64,000 bases of DNA, taken from assembly GCA_963575745.1 (NCBI GenBank), contig CAUYUJ010017806.1, positions 122,501 to 186,500 of the forward strand, given 5' to 3'. Made by a program: the position numbers and the translations under genes. How positions within the stretch are numbered: the first letter of the stretch is position 1; each line of letters starts with the position of its first letter. The notes under the pieces were generated by a model that was given only the letters and a program-made list of their open reading frames with translations, was not told the origin of the DNA and did not search any database. Below, in pieces: positions 56,261 through 64,000 of this stretch. Source of the stretch: Prorocentrum cordatum (taxonomy: Eukaryota > Sar > Dinophyceae > Prorocentrales > Prorocentraceae).

Positions 56261-56920
56261 AGTCATGGCCGCCCCGTGCTTTTGGACACGCCTGTGCCGT
56301 CAACTGTCGAGAAAAGTGCGTCCACGCTGGTGGATCGCGTGTTCACCCAGCCGTCCGCCGCCAGCGGGCCGCTTGTTGGACCCAACTCGCTGCTGACCTA
56401 AAGTGCTCACCCAGCCGTTCGAGAAAAGCCGCAGGGGGAACATTGGGTAAGGGCCCTCCGGTGCCGCTCTGGGGCTCTCTTCAGGCCTCTGGCGCCCTTC
56501 TTGGGCAGGGGCCCTTCGAGGCCCCAAAGAGTTCAAAGCACAGCCCGTGTCCTGCTCGAGGAGGAACAGAGCTGCGCCGAGGCGAGCCAACAGCCAGGCC
56601 GAGTCACGGGCGCGCGCACGGGCCCTGCGGGACGGGTCCTGCGAGGCTTGGCTGGCGGCTGCTCGGGGCCGCGGCGGGGGTCTGCCGCGATCGGCCCGGC
56701 CCAGACCCGCTTCTGCTGTCGGGTCGACGTCACCTGCGAGGGGGGAGGAGGGTGAGGATCGGCGAACGAGGTTTTTTTTTTTCTGGTTCGTTCGAGGGAC
56801 TTGAGGTCTTACCGGGCCTGCCTGTCCTGTGCTGGGGATATTCTTACCTGTCATGTCCGAGGGATTCGACGAGCCGGCCAGGCGTGCGCCCGGCGGCAAG
56901 CTGGTCGGCGCCCGTGGGCA
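56261..56920. other. unassigned
   Basis: GC-rich, with frames open on both strands and a T12 run near 56770. No gene is recognised. Confidence 0.35.
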
Positions 56921-57150
56921 CCCCGTGGGCGCCTCGCGTTGGGGTGGGCCTGCCGAGGTTGCGCCTGCTGCCCGCCCTTATGGGCGCTCGTGCGGGGGGA
57001 TCGCGTGGGCGCCTCGTGCTGGGTGGGTCTGCGGAGGTTGCGCCCGGTGCCCTCCCTTATGGGCGCTCGTGGGGGGGGTCCCGTGGGCGCCTCGTGCTGG
57101 GAGGGTCTGCCGAGGTTGCGCCCAGTGCCCTCCCGGGGGGCCTTCGCGAT
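56921..57150. repeat. 73-bp tandem repeat, 3 copies
   Basis: CGTGGGCGCCTCGTGCTGGG, GGTCTGCNGAGGTTGCGCC and CCCTTATGGGCGCTCGTG repeat three times. Confidence 0.9.
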
Positions 57151-57174
57151 TGGCGGCCGCTCGCACAGCACTGC

Positions 57175-57425
57175 AATAGCTTGTACCGCGTAGCTTGCAC
57201 CAAGTAGCTCGCATCTCGCATAGCTAACACCACACAGTTTGGGCCACACAGCTTGCACCACACGGCTTGAACCTCATTTGCTGCACAGTACAGCTTGCAC
57301 CACGTAGCTCGCACAGCATAGCTTGCACCGTATAGCTTACACCACACAGCGTGCACCACACACAGTACACCACATAGCTTTCATCACATAGCTTGCACCG
57401 CATAGCTGATACCATACAGTTTACA
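57175..57425. repeat. TAGCTTGCACCACA short repeat
   Basis: About 15 variants of CATAGCTTGCACCACA at 12-20 base spacing. Confidence 0.88.
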
Positions 57426-57636
57426 CATCCACAGGGTGATCACTTACTGCCTGTGTCCAGGCTTGCAAACCTTTGTTATTTGTGTTTCTCTCACTCCTCT
57501 GGAGGCTTCCAGAGGCCTCCAGGAACCTCCCGCGAGGAACCCTAGGAATCTGGGGAGATCTCTGGAGACCTCCGGGGACGCCCAGGGAGGACCAGATGCT
57601 GCCAGGGCGAAGTCTTCAGCGGGGAACGGCACGACC

Positions 57637-57816
57637 ATGAGACGATCTTCGCCCCTCAGGCGGCGTCCGTCGCCCAGCTATCGCCTCGACGAGCCCGACG
57701 TGGTGCAGGGGCCAGCGCCGCAGTCTGTGCAGCGGGCCGAGGTCAAGATGCCCATGGGCTTTGGCAAGCGCGCCGGTACAGTGGCGTTCGCCTGCGAAGC
57801 TGAAGCGTGCAATTAG
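57637..57816 (+). CDS. weak candidate exon
   Basis: From ATG 57637 a frame reads MRRSSPLRRRPSPSYRLDEP, then VQRAEVKMPMGFGKRAG before GTACAGTGG, a donor-like site near 57776. Ser/Arg-rich start. No family is recognised. Confidence 0.25.
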   Translation: MRRSSPLRRRPSPSYRLDEPDVVQGPAPQSVQRAEVKMPMGFGKRAGTVAFACEAEACN

Positions 57817-57964
57817 CGCGAAAAGCGGCGGCCTCCATCCCCTGCATCCACCGTGTGTATCAAAGTGTAATGCCGGGGAGACGAAGTAGAATTCAGTACC
57901 GTGCGCATCAAAGTGCAATGCCTGGGGAAGTGGCTGAATACTAAGACAAGTGCCCGATACCCCA

Positions 57965-57987
57965 CACAAGTCATGTGGTTTGGGAGT

Positions 57988-58033
<46 letters not shown>

Positions 58034-58085
58034 AAGAGAGGGGGAGAGAGAAAGAGATAGAAAAATAAAAGAGAGAACAGGAGAA
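57965..58085. repeat. GA microsatellite
   Basis: (GA)n with A-rich interruptions. Confidence 0.9.
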
Positions 58086-58149
58086 GGACACAGTCACCGT
58101 GGCTGGGCTGTGGTTCAGAGTCTTCTTGGATGCAACTTACAAGTGTTTA

Positions 58150-58745
58150 GGATGTCTCTCGGGAGACTCTTGGAAGGATGTTGGGGGCTTCTGAGGGGCC
58201 TCTTGCCTGTTGGGGACCTCTTGGAGCGCCTTTGGGGGCCTCTTGGGGCCTCTTCGAGCGTTTTGGGGGGGCCTCGGGAGTCTCTGGGAGTCTCTTGGGG
58301 CCATCTTGGGGCAGGAGGCTCGAAATGTCCGCTCGTGCTCTCCCTCTTGGGGCCCTCTTGGGGCCCTCTTAGGTGCCTTTAGGGCCGTGTTGGGGGCCTC
58401 TTGGGCCCTCTTTGAGCGTCTCGGGGCCCTCTTGGCGGATTCTTGGGCAGTGCTTCGGCGCTATTGGGAGCTTTTTGGGCCGTCTTGGACCGTTACAAGC
58501 TGAACAAGGCGAGAAGGCTAAATTCTTTCAACTACCGAAGGACAATTCGTGATTCTGGCTTCTGAAGGCCCTCTTGGGGGTGCTCTTGGGGCTCCCCTTG
58601 GAGCTTCTTGGGGTCTTTTTGGGCCGTCTTCAAGCCATCATGAGGATCTTGGGGCGATCTTGAGGCGACTCGAGGCTCTCTTGGGCCGTCTTCGTGGTCT
58701 CCTCGGTCCCTCTGGGCCCGTCTTGGGTCTCTCACGGCTTCGGGA
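58150..58745. repeat. CTTGGGGCC-type short repeats
   Basis: GGCCTCTTGGGG, GGGCCCTCTTGG and CTTGGGCCGTC recur at 15-20 base spacing in two blocks (58155-58500, 58560-58740). Confidence 0.8.
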
Positions 58746-58839
58746 AGACGCACGCAGATTCTAGAATCTTGGCTGCATCAGCAGCAGCACAGCTGTGAGC
58801 CTCGTGGCGCCCCACTTCTTGCCAAGGGCACGATAGTGG

Positions 58840-58870
58840 AGATGTATATATATATATACATATATAGATA

Positions 58871-58903
<33 letters not shown>

Positions 58904-58930
58904 TTCGAGAGAGAGAGAGAGAGAGAGAAC

Positions 58931-58961
<31 letters not shown>

Positions 58962-59100
58962 GGAGATAGAGGCAGGGAGGGAGAGGGAGAGAGAAAGAGA
59001 GAGAGAAAGAGAGGTAGAAATAAATACATCTAACGAGAGAGGGAGAGAGATATAGAGGGCGAAGCAGGGGTTGAAAGAGAGAGAGAGAGAGAGATACAGT
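58840..59100. repeat. TA and GA microsatellites
   Basis: (TA)n 58845-58903, (GA)n with breaks 58905-59095. Confidence 0.93.
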
Positions 59101-59274
59101 GAAGCATACGTAATCGTTTTCATATCTACATCTTTGCATGCACAGTATGTGTGTCCAGGCTTTGTTTCGCGCGCGGTATTTCTTGTCTAAGGCGCCGCGC
59201 AAGTTGAAGGAGAGCAGATGGTGCCGTGAGGATTGGCAGCAGTCCAGATGCCTGCGGGAAAACAACGCCACCGT

Positions 59275-59610
59275 GCCAGCGTAGCACTGTATGGCAACGC
59301 CTCGAGCACCCCAGGTCCTAACTTGTGACACCTCTCGTGTCTACTTCTTCAGGTGTTCTCATTGGGGTCTGCTTCCGTGGCGCCCTCTCAGTGCCCTCTG
59401 GGGGCCCTCTTTGGCCATCTTGGATCAGTTCCTTGGCTGTCTTGGGGGTTCCTTGGGGCTCTCTTGGGTCGTCTTGGGCCCCTCTTGGGCTGTCCTGGGC
59501 CTCTCTTGCGCCATCCTGGGGCCCTCTTGGGGCTGTCTTGGGCCGTCTTGGGCCGTCCGGGGGGCGCCTGGAGGTCATTGAGCCCTTTTGCCCTCCCTTC
59601 GGCTCCTCCG
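59275..59610. repeat. paralogous copy of 49.86-50.38 kb, with CTTGGG repeats
   Basis: Begins GTGCCAGCGTAGCA, then GCCTCGAGCACCCCAGGTCC, as at 49855-49905. It continues with CGTGGCGCC and the GGGCCCTCTTGG repeat series, co-linear with 50215-50370 but lacking the (CCT)n block between. Confidence 0.8.
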
Positions 59611-60470
59611 AGGCCCTCTTGGAACCATCTGGAGCCGATATGCCTCGGAAACTTAGTATACCTTCGGAAGCCTTCCTGGATCTTTCTGGATTTTTGGATC
59701 GGGCATCTCCGTGGCGTCCTCCAAGCCTCTGGGGTGCCCCCTGGGTGCCTCTTGGGGCTTTCTTCGACGCTGTTGGGTCGCTCATCAGGCAGTGATGGAC
59801 CATCGTTGTGCCTTGCTGGCTTGCTCTCGCCGTCTGGGACGCCTTGGGTCAGCCCTGGAGATCCCCCTGAGGGGGCGTCGGGCCGCCCAGGGCGCATCGA
59901 GAGGGGGGCGTGCGTGCGCCACCGCGCGGGGAGGAGGGAGGGCGGCAACGTGAGGACCGAGGTACAAAGATCGAGGTCGGTGCGAGGAGGGTACCCTGGT
60001 GTTCTTCGTGCTCGTCGGATGCTCTCGTGCATCCTGAGGAGGGGGTGCCCATGGATGTTCGGTTGGTCTGGGCCGACGGAGGGCCTCGTGTTCTTGAAGG
60101 ATGTTGTTCTGGTCCAGTTTCTACATATATATATATATATGTATGTATATGTATATGTACCCTACGAGGCAACACTTGGCATTCTACCACGCCTCAACGT
60201 GCCATGGGGGTACAGTGCTGGATATTGCGTTTGCCGTTGAGGCGGGCCACATGTGGTGAGGATAAAGTCGCAGACTGGGGGCGATCTTCTGCTGATATGC
60301 CTGCCTTGACTAGTCACCATGTCAGCATCACACTTTGATGGTGGTCGAAAGCTGAGCGAAGTATCCGTCTCGCGTTCATTACATTTAGCGTTCTGTGAGC
60401 GTTCCTGTAGCCTCTGTCATCACGCGTGCCTCTGTCAAGATCGAATATCTGTCCCACCTGTAGCCCCTCG
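59611..60470. other. unassigned region upstream of NOP53-like gene
   Basis: Unique sequence with a (TA)n patch at 60123-60140. No gene recognised; the promoter of the following gene may lie here. Confidence 0.4.
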
Positions 60471-60480
60471 GCACGCGAGC

Positions 60481-60482
60481 AG
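60481..60482 (+). promoter_or_regulatory. candidate trans-splice acceptor before the NOP53-like ORF
   Basis: CACGCGAGCAG ends at 60482, 13 bases before the ATG. Dinoflagellate mRNAs normally receive a spliced leader at such an AG. Position is the only evidence. Confidence 0.25.
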
Positions 60483-60495
60483 TGTTCTCTCGGCA

Positions 60496-60920
60496 ATGGT
60501 GAAGAAGCAGCCGAAGAAGAGGGCATGGAGCAAGGTGAAGGTCGACGATGTCGAGGAGGCGATGGAGGACGACCGCAACATCGCCAAGATGAAGCGATAC
60601 GACCGCCCAGAGGCTCTGAAGGGCAAGGACGGAGGCGCGGATGCGGCGGAACTGTTCACCATCGACACCAAAGGATCCTTCGAGGGTGTCTCGGCGACCT
60701 CGCGCCGCGAGATCGCTCGGGCGAAGCTCTTCCCGCCGAAGGGGCCGAACATTGGCCTGTCGGCCACGGAGGAGTCGAAGGTTTCACGTGCCGAGGGCTC
60801 CCTGGGTGCGGCCAGCAAGCGCGCCCGCGGCTCCAAGGAGCCGGAGGTGTTCGACCTGTGGGCCGCGCCCGACCCGGCCACGGCGCGGAAGCAGAGGGCC
60901 CAGGCGGAGGAGGATCGGAG
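60496..60920 (+). CDS. NOP53: NOP53-like ribosome biogenesis factor, exon 1
   Basis: Starts MVKKQPKKRAWSKVKVDDVE. It keeps the order of NOP53/GLTSCR2/PICT1: a basic start, an acidic helix (EEAMEDDRN), the hallmark AELFTIDTKG (compare LFFVDT in animals), and EVFDLWAAPDP (compare FYDLW). NOP53 acts in the nucleolus in 60S subunit maturation, in yeast docking the exosome for 5.8S/ITS2 processing. The frame upstream is open to 60319 but unlike the family, so ATG 60496 is chosen. The exon ends GATCGGAG|GC. Codons are strongly GC3-biased, as expected for a host gene. Confidence 0.75.
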
Positions 60921-61130
60921 GCAGCAGAAACACTTCTTGCGTCGGCGGCCAGGCAGGGGGTGACTGCGCCGGCGATGAGAGGCTTAAAAACGGGGGTGCC
61001 GTCAAGCGAATTGCGCCACCATGCAAGAGTGGAGGAGGAGACGACGAAGCGACGGCCGAGGAGGAGGAGGAGGAAGCGGGCCGGGGCCGCTCAGAGGAAC
61101 GGGTCGTTCCCAGGGGCGCGTGGCGCGGAG
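60921..61130 (+). other. GC-AG intron flanked by an 18-bp direct repeat
   Basis: CGGAGGCAGCAGAAACAC (60916-60933) recurs as CGGAGGCAGCAGAAGCAC (61126-61143). Placing the intron at CGGAG|GC...CGGAG|GC gives GC-AG ends and an AG|G acceptor, and keeps the frame (DRRQQKH then EIL). Length 210 nt. Unspliced, the frame hits TGA at 60961. Confidence 0.6.
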
Positions 61131-61155
61131 GCAGCAGAAGCACGAGATCTTGAGT
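61131..61155 (+). CDS. NOP53: NOP53-like, short exon 2
   Basis: Continues RQQKHEILS in frame after the GC-AG intron. The 3' edge is a guess: AGT|GCC at 61155 would be a GC donor in the phase needed for exon 3. Confidence 0.4.
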
Positions 61156-61856
61156 GCCATGTCTGGGAGGCCTCTTTCCACAGGCTCGGCCCACCGCTGC
61201 TGTCTCCCAGCGCGCTCCTCGCTCGTTTTGTGTCGGGGGGTGGCGTGGATTTTCGCTTGTTCCGTCGTTGGCCAGACTCAGATCCGGATCCGCGGCCTCG
61301 CGGGCCGGGCCCCTGGGCCGCGACCCCGCGGATCCGGGGCGTGATTCGGCGGATGCACCGCGCGGATCGCGTCCGTGCGACCGCGTACTCGCGGGATCGG
61401 GCCCCGCTCGGCGGCTGCGAAGGGTGAAGTTACGCTTAAGTCGGGCGTGTCCCCCTACAGGGGGATTTCGACGAACTATAAAAAAATACCCTCAAAATAC
61501 CCCCAAAAGGTAAAACAATAATAAAAAATAGTCCCCAGACTATTTTTGGACTGCGAGGGCGTGGGAAGGGATGCGCTCGCCGCTCGCGACTCCTGCTGCC
61601 TCTGGGGAGGAGGCTGCGATGACCGTGATCAGGCGACCACTGACACGGCCATCGAAGGTCGGGCCAAACGAAAGGGGGGTATCTTGGACAGGGGGGGTTA
61701 CGAAATCTGCTGTATGTAGCTGGTTTCGGTCCCGCCGCCGGGCCCACATTTCTTGATATGCGGGCGTTTTTTGGCGCCGGGAGGCGCCCGGAAAATTAGC
61801 TACGTGAGCTGATTCTCACCCCCCCCTTTGCTGTCCCCCCTTTCGCCCGGCCCGAG
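61156..61856 (+). other. proposed intron 2 of NOP53-like gene
   Basis: About 700 nt with no recognisable coding match. It ends in a pyrimidine-rich stretch (CACCCCCCCCTTTGCTG..., 61818-61845) and CCCGAG or GAGAAG|G. Confidence 0.45.
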
Positions 61857-62000
61857 AAGGTGCCTAAGACGTTGCACCAGAAGGTCAGCGCCGCACCGCC
61901 GGTCATACCGGCACACGAGGGGCAGTCCATGAACCCGACCGAGGAGGCCTACGAGGAATTGGCCTGCACTGCGGCCGCGAGGCTCGCTGTCGATTCGAGG
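61857..62000 (+). CDS. NOP53: NOP53-like, exon 3
   Basis: Reads KVPKTLHQKVSAAPPVIPAH, then EGQSMNPTEEAYEELACTAA. This corresponds to the family's conserved ...RPARLHTKPSQAPAVEV...GASYNPSFEDHQTLL block in animals: lysine-proline start, AP-V, then S(M/Y)NP and an acidic helix. The frame is open to a stop at 62054, but similarity fades after about 61995, so a donor is probably there (CTC|GCTGTCG is possible). The C-terminal basic half is not seen and may lie beyond the window. Confidence 0.68.
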
Positions 62001-62051
62001 ATGAGCGCCCGTTTGGATGTTGAGTTTTCACGACCGAAGAATGATGATTGT

Positions 62052-62104
62052 TGATCCCCCCTCTCGTGGGCAGACTGTTTTTTTTTCAATCGAAGTGTCC
62101 TTCC
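62052..62104 (+). repeat. flanking direct repeat, left
   Basis: TTGATCCCCCCTCTCGTGGG, CAGACTGTTTTTTTTTCAAT, CGAAGTGTCC. Matches 63078-63125, so the 1-kb block between has similar sequence on both sides. Confidence 0.75.
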
Positions 62105-62116
62105 CGGGGCTGGCTC

Positions 62117-62146
<30 letters not shown>
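62117..62146. repeat. GTT microsatellite, left edge of inverted unit
   Basis: (GTT)10, the complement of the AAC runs that border the units at 23-24 kb. Confidence 0.95.
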
Positions 62147-62150
<4 letters not shown>

Positions 62151-62905
62151 GAACATTATTACTTCTAAAGAATAATTATTGTTGGGACCCCTGGTGCACG
62201 GCCCCCTCGCCGCGCCTAGGCCGCAGCCACATTTTCATCATTTTCGTGAGGAAGTCTCAGGCAAAACGATGTGATCCAGATCCGGTTGTTTTGTTGTCGG
62301 CCCGCTTTCCCTTGCAAAAAACTAAAATGACATTTCTTGTTCTAACATAACCAAATTCAAGAATCCCTTGCAAAAAATAAGGTAAAGTGGACATTCGCGC
62401 GCGCAAGACGAAATCCTTCCAAAACCTTAGTTTTCGTAGCGATTTTAACATAAAAACATAAAACAAACTTTTTTTTTTATTTAAAAAAATGTCAAAATCA
62501 TCCCGCGCGCTCTTGCGGATTCGTAGGAAACCCAACACTTTTTAAACATTTCTGTCAAACGGGCTTTTGCGAGCAACTTTTTCGAACTTCTGCAACAACG
62601 GTTGCGCACCTGCCAGGGCCATCATCCCTGTCAAATAATACCATGCGGGACACATTCGTTTTTTCTTCGCGCGCGCACGCCGTCGTCGTCGGCCGCGGGG
62701 CCCTGAATAGTAGCCACGGTCGTCCGCATGCCACGAAGTGAAGTGTCCGAACGTCATAGGGCGGGAAGCTGGGTGTGGGTGGTGGCGAAGAGTCGTTTGG
62801 AAATTTGGTAGAGCTTGAACCGGCCCCCCCACAAAGTGGGGGTATTGCCCGCCTCCTATGAAAACCCTGGCACTGGTGAGAACGGAGTGTCCCCACGTGC
62901 TAGTA
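62147..62905 (-). repeat. 770-bp unit, inverted copy
   Basis: The reverse complement is co-linear and about 90-95% identical by eye to the units at 23.1-24.6 kb, from GTTC(AAC)n/TAGCACGTGGGG to CAACAATAATTATTCTTTAG. It is a complete single unit. Confidence 0.92.
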
Positions 62906-62970
<65 letters not shown>

Positions 62971-63060
62971 AATTGTTGTTGTAATCGTCGTTGTTGTGGT
63001 TGCTGTTGTTGCTGTTGTTGTTGTGGTTGTTGTGGTTGCTGTTGTTGTTGAATTCTCATT
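62906..63060. repeat. GTT/GTTGCT microsatellite, right edge
   Basis: (GTT)n to 62970, then GTTGTTGCTGTTGTT variants. Confidence 0.95.
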
Positions 63061-63077
63061 CCTGAAGAATAATTATT

Positions 63078-63125
63078 GTTGATCTCCCCCACCGGTGCAG
63101 ACTGTTTTTTAATCAAAGTGTGCCC
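63078..63125 (+). repeat. flanking direct repeat, right
   Basis: TTGATCTCCCCCACCGGTGC, AGACTGTTTTTTAATCAAAG, TGTGCCC; partner of 62052-62104. It is preceded by GAAGAATAATTATTGTTG, the same AATAATTATT box that ends the 770-bp units. Confidence 0.75.
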
Positions 63126-63189
63126 CTCGACGCTCGCACTTTGTTTTTTGACACGGAACGTTTTCCTGCTCAAACTGGGCCCCTGGCCC

Positions 63190-63450
63190 CCGGGTTACAA
63201 CAACAACGGCTCCCGCCTGAGACTTCCTTACAATTTAGCCAGGACCCCCGCTCCCGCCCGAGAGTTCCTCGCATTTTATTCAGGAAACGCGCTCTCGCTT
63301 GGGACTTCTTTACAATTTATTCAGGAATCGCTTTCCCGGCGCTCTGGAGTCGCGCTCTCGCTGGAGACTTGCTTGCAACTTGCTGAAGAATGGCCTTGCG
63401 TTGGAATTTCCTGCAATTTGCCCAAGCGCCGCGCTCCCGACACCCAGGCA
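63190..63450. repeat. CGCTCTCGCTTGGGACTTC repeat, about 5 units of 50-55 bp
   Basis: CGCTC(T/C)CGC, GAGACTTNCTTACAATTT and ATTCAGGAA recur near 63205, 63245, 63290, 63350 and 63390. Confidence 0.8.
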
Positions 63451-63464
63451 CCCAGGAGTCGCGC

Positions 63465-63712
63465 CCGTTGTGGCCCCATGTGCATGCCCTTCGTGGCCCC
63501 GCTGTCGCCATTTGTGTCCCTCTCACTGTCCTACGTGGCCCAGTTGCTCCCCTCAGTGGCCCCATAGTTGCCTTCTGTGGCCCCGCATTATCTGCACTTC
63601 GTGGCCCCGCTCGTTCGCGCTCTTCGTGGCCCCATACGCATTGCCTTCGTGTCCCCGCTGTCGCCTTTCGTGGCCTACTTCGTGCCCTTCGTGGCCCTGC
63701 TGTCGTTCTCTC
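63465..63712. repeat. CTTCGTGGCCCCGCTGTCGCC short tandem repeat
   Basis: About 11 degenerate units of 20-30 bp around CTTCGTGGCCCC. Confidence 0.85.
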
Positions 63713-64000
63713 TCGCTCTCGCTTTCGCTCGTCATCGCCGTCGTCGTCGTCGTCTCCGTCGTCTTCGACGTCGTCGTCGTCGTCGTCGTGGTCGGTCCCC
63801 TGTCCGTCCCTCTTGGGGTCGGGTCGACGGTCCGCGGCCGCCCCGCCGATCAGCGCTGCCGCTGGCCAGGCCGACGGTCCGCGGCCGCCCCGCCGCTTGC
63901 CGGGGCCCGGCCTGCAGGGAAGAAAGGTATACCCCCCAAAAGGGGTTCGATCGAAGACGAAGAGGGCGGGTATCGAGGGTTTGGGAAATACGCGTTATTG
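63713..64000. other. GTC microsatellite and unassigned end of window
   Basis: (CTCTCG)n and (GTC)n at 63710-63790, then unique GC-rich DNA with a repeated GACGGTCCGCGGCCGCCCCG (63828, 63871). No gene. Confidence 0.6.

Noticed and set aside
58150-59600. Telomere-like TTGGGG repeats
   Set aside because: TTGGGG words occur inside longer degenerate CTCTTGGGGCC units at irregular spacing, with no perfect telomeric run.

Overview
The window looks like nuclear DNA of a GC-rich protist, most likely a dinoflagellate. The signs are very low gene density, an extraordinary load of GGA/CCT, GAT and GTC microsatellites, many tandem arrays with 70-95 bp units, short introns with GT or GC donors and AG|G acceptors, a beta-tubulin pseudogene, and a Helitron-type element. 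No bacterial operon, CRISPR array, rRNA or tRNA gene was recognised. Most long open frames here are repeats that happen to lack stops.

Layout. 1-9.8 kb: purine and pyrimidine microsatellites, two tandem arrays, a fold-back repeat and a few exon-like stretches of unknown product. 9.85-21.96 kb: a large minus-strand mobile unit. It carries a Rep/helicase gene (three exons, one frameshift, about 2,114 codons if the shift is ignored) with an HUH motif, paired tyrosines and a Pif1-like helicase. Downstream lie two further minus-strand ORFs (about 320 and 503 aa) and satellite arrays. Coding and spacer DNA alike are loaded with the tetramer GTAT on the gene strand, and this signal marks the limits of the unit.

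22-31 kb: a 770-bp unit repeated in tandem and bounded by AAC microsatellites, then two tandem arrays of a family also seen at 3.6 and 36.4 kb. 31-36.2 kb: a LINE fragment and a beta-tubulin pseudogene, the latter split by about 2.9 kb of duplicated microsatellite-rich DNA that also holds an unknown exon-like ORF. 36.2-60 kb: mostly simple repeats and unassigned sequence. 60.4-62.1 kb: the 5' exons of a host NOP53-like ribosome biogenesis gene on the plus strand. 62-64 kb: an inverted copy of the 770-bp unit between GTT microsatellites, then more short repeats.

The Rep/helicase unit is the only multi-gene system in view. NOP53 is the only host gene I can name with fair confidence. All alignments were made by eye against remembered family patterns; no search was run.
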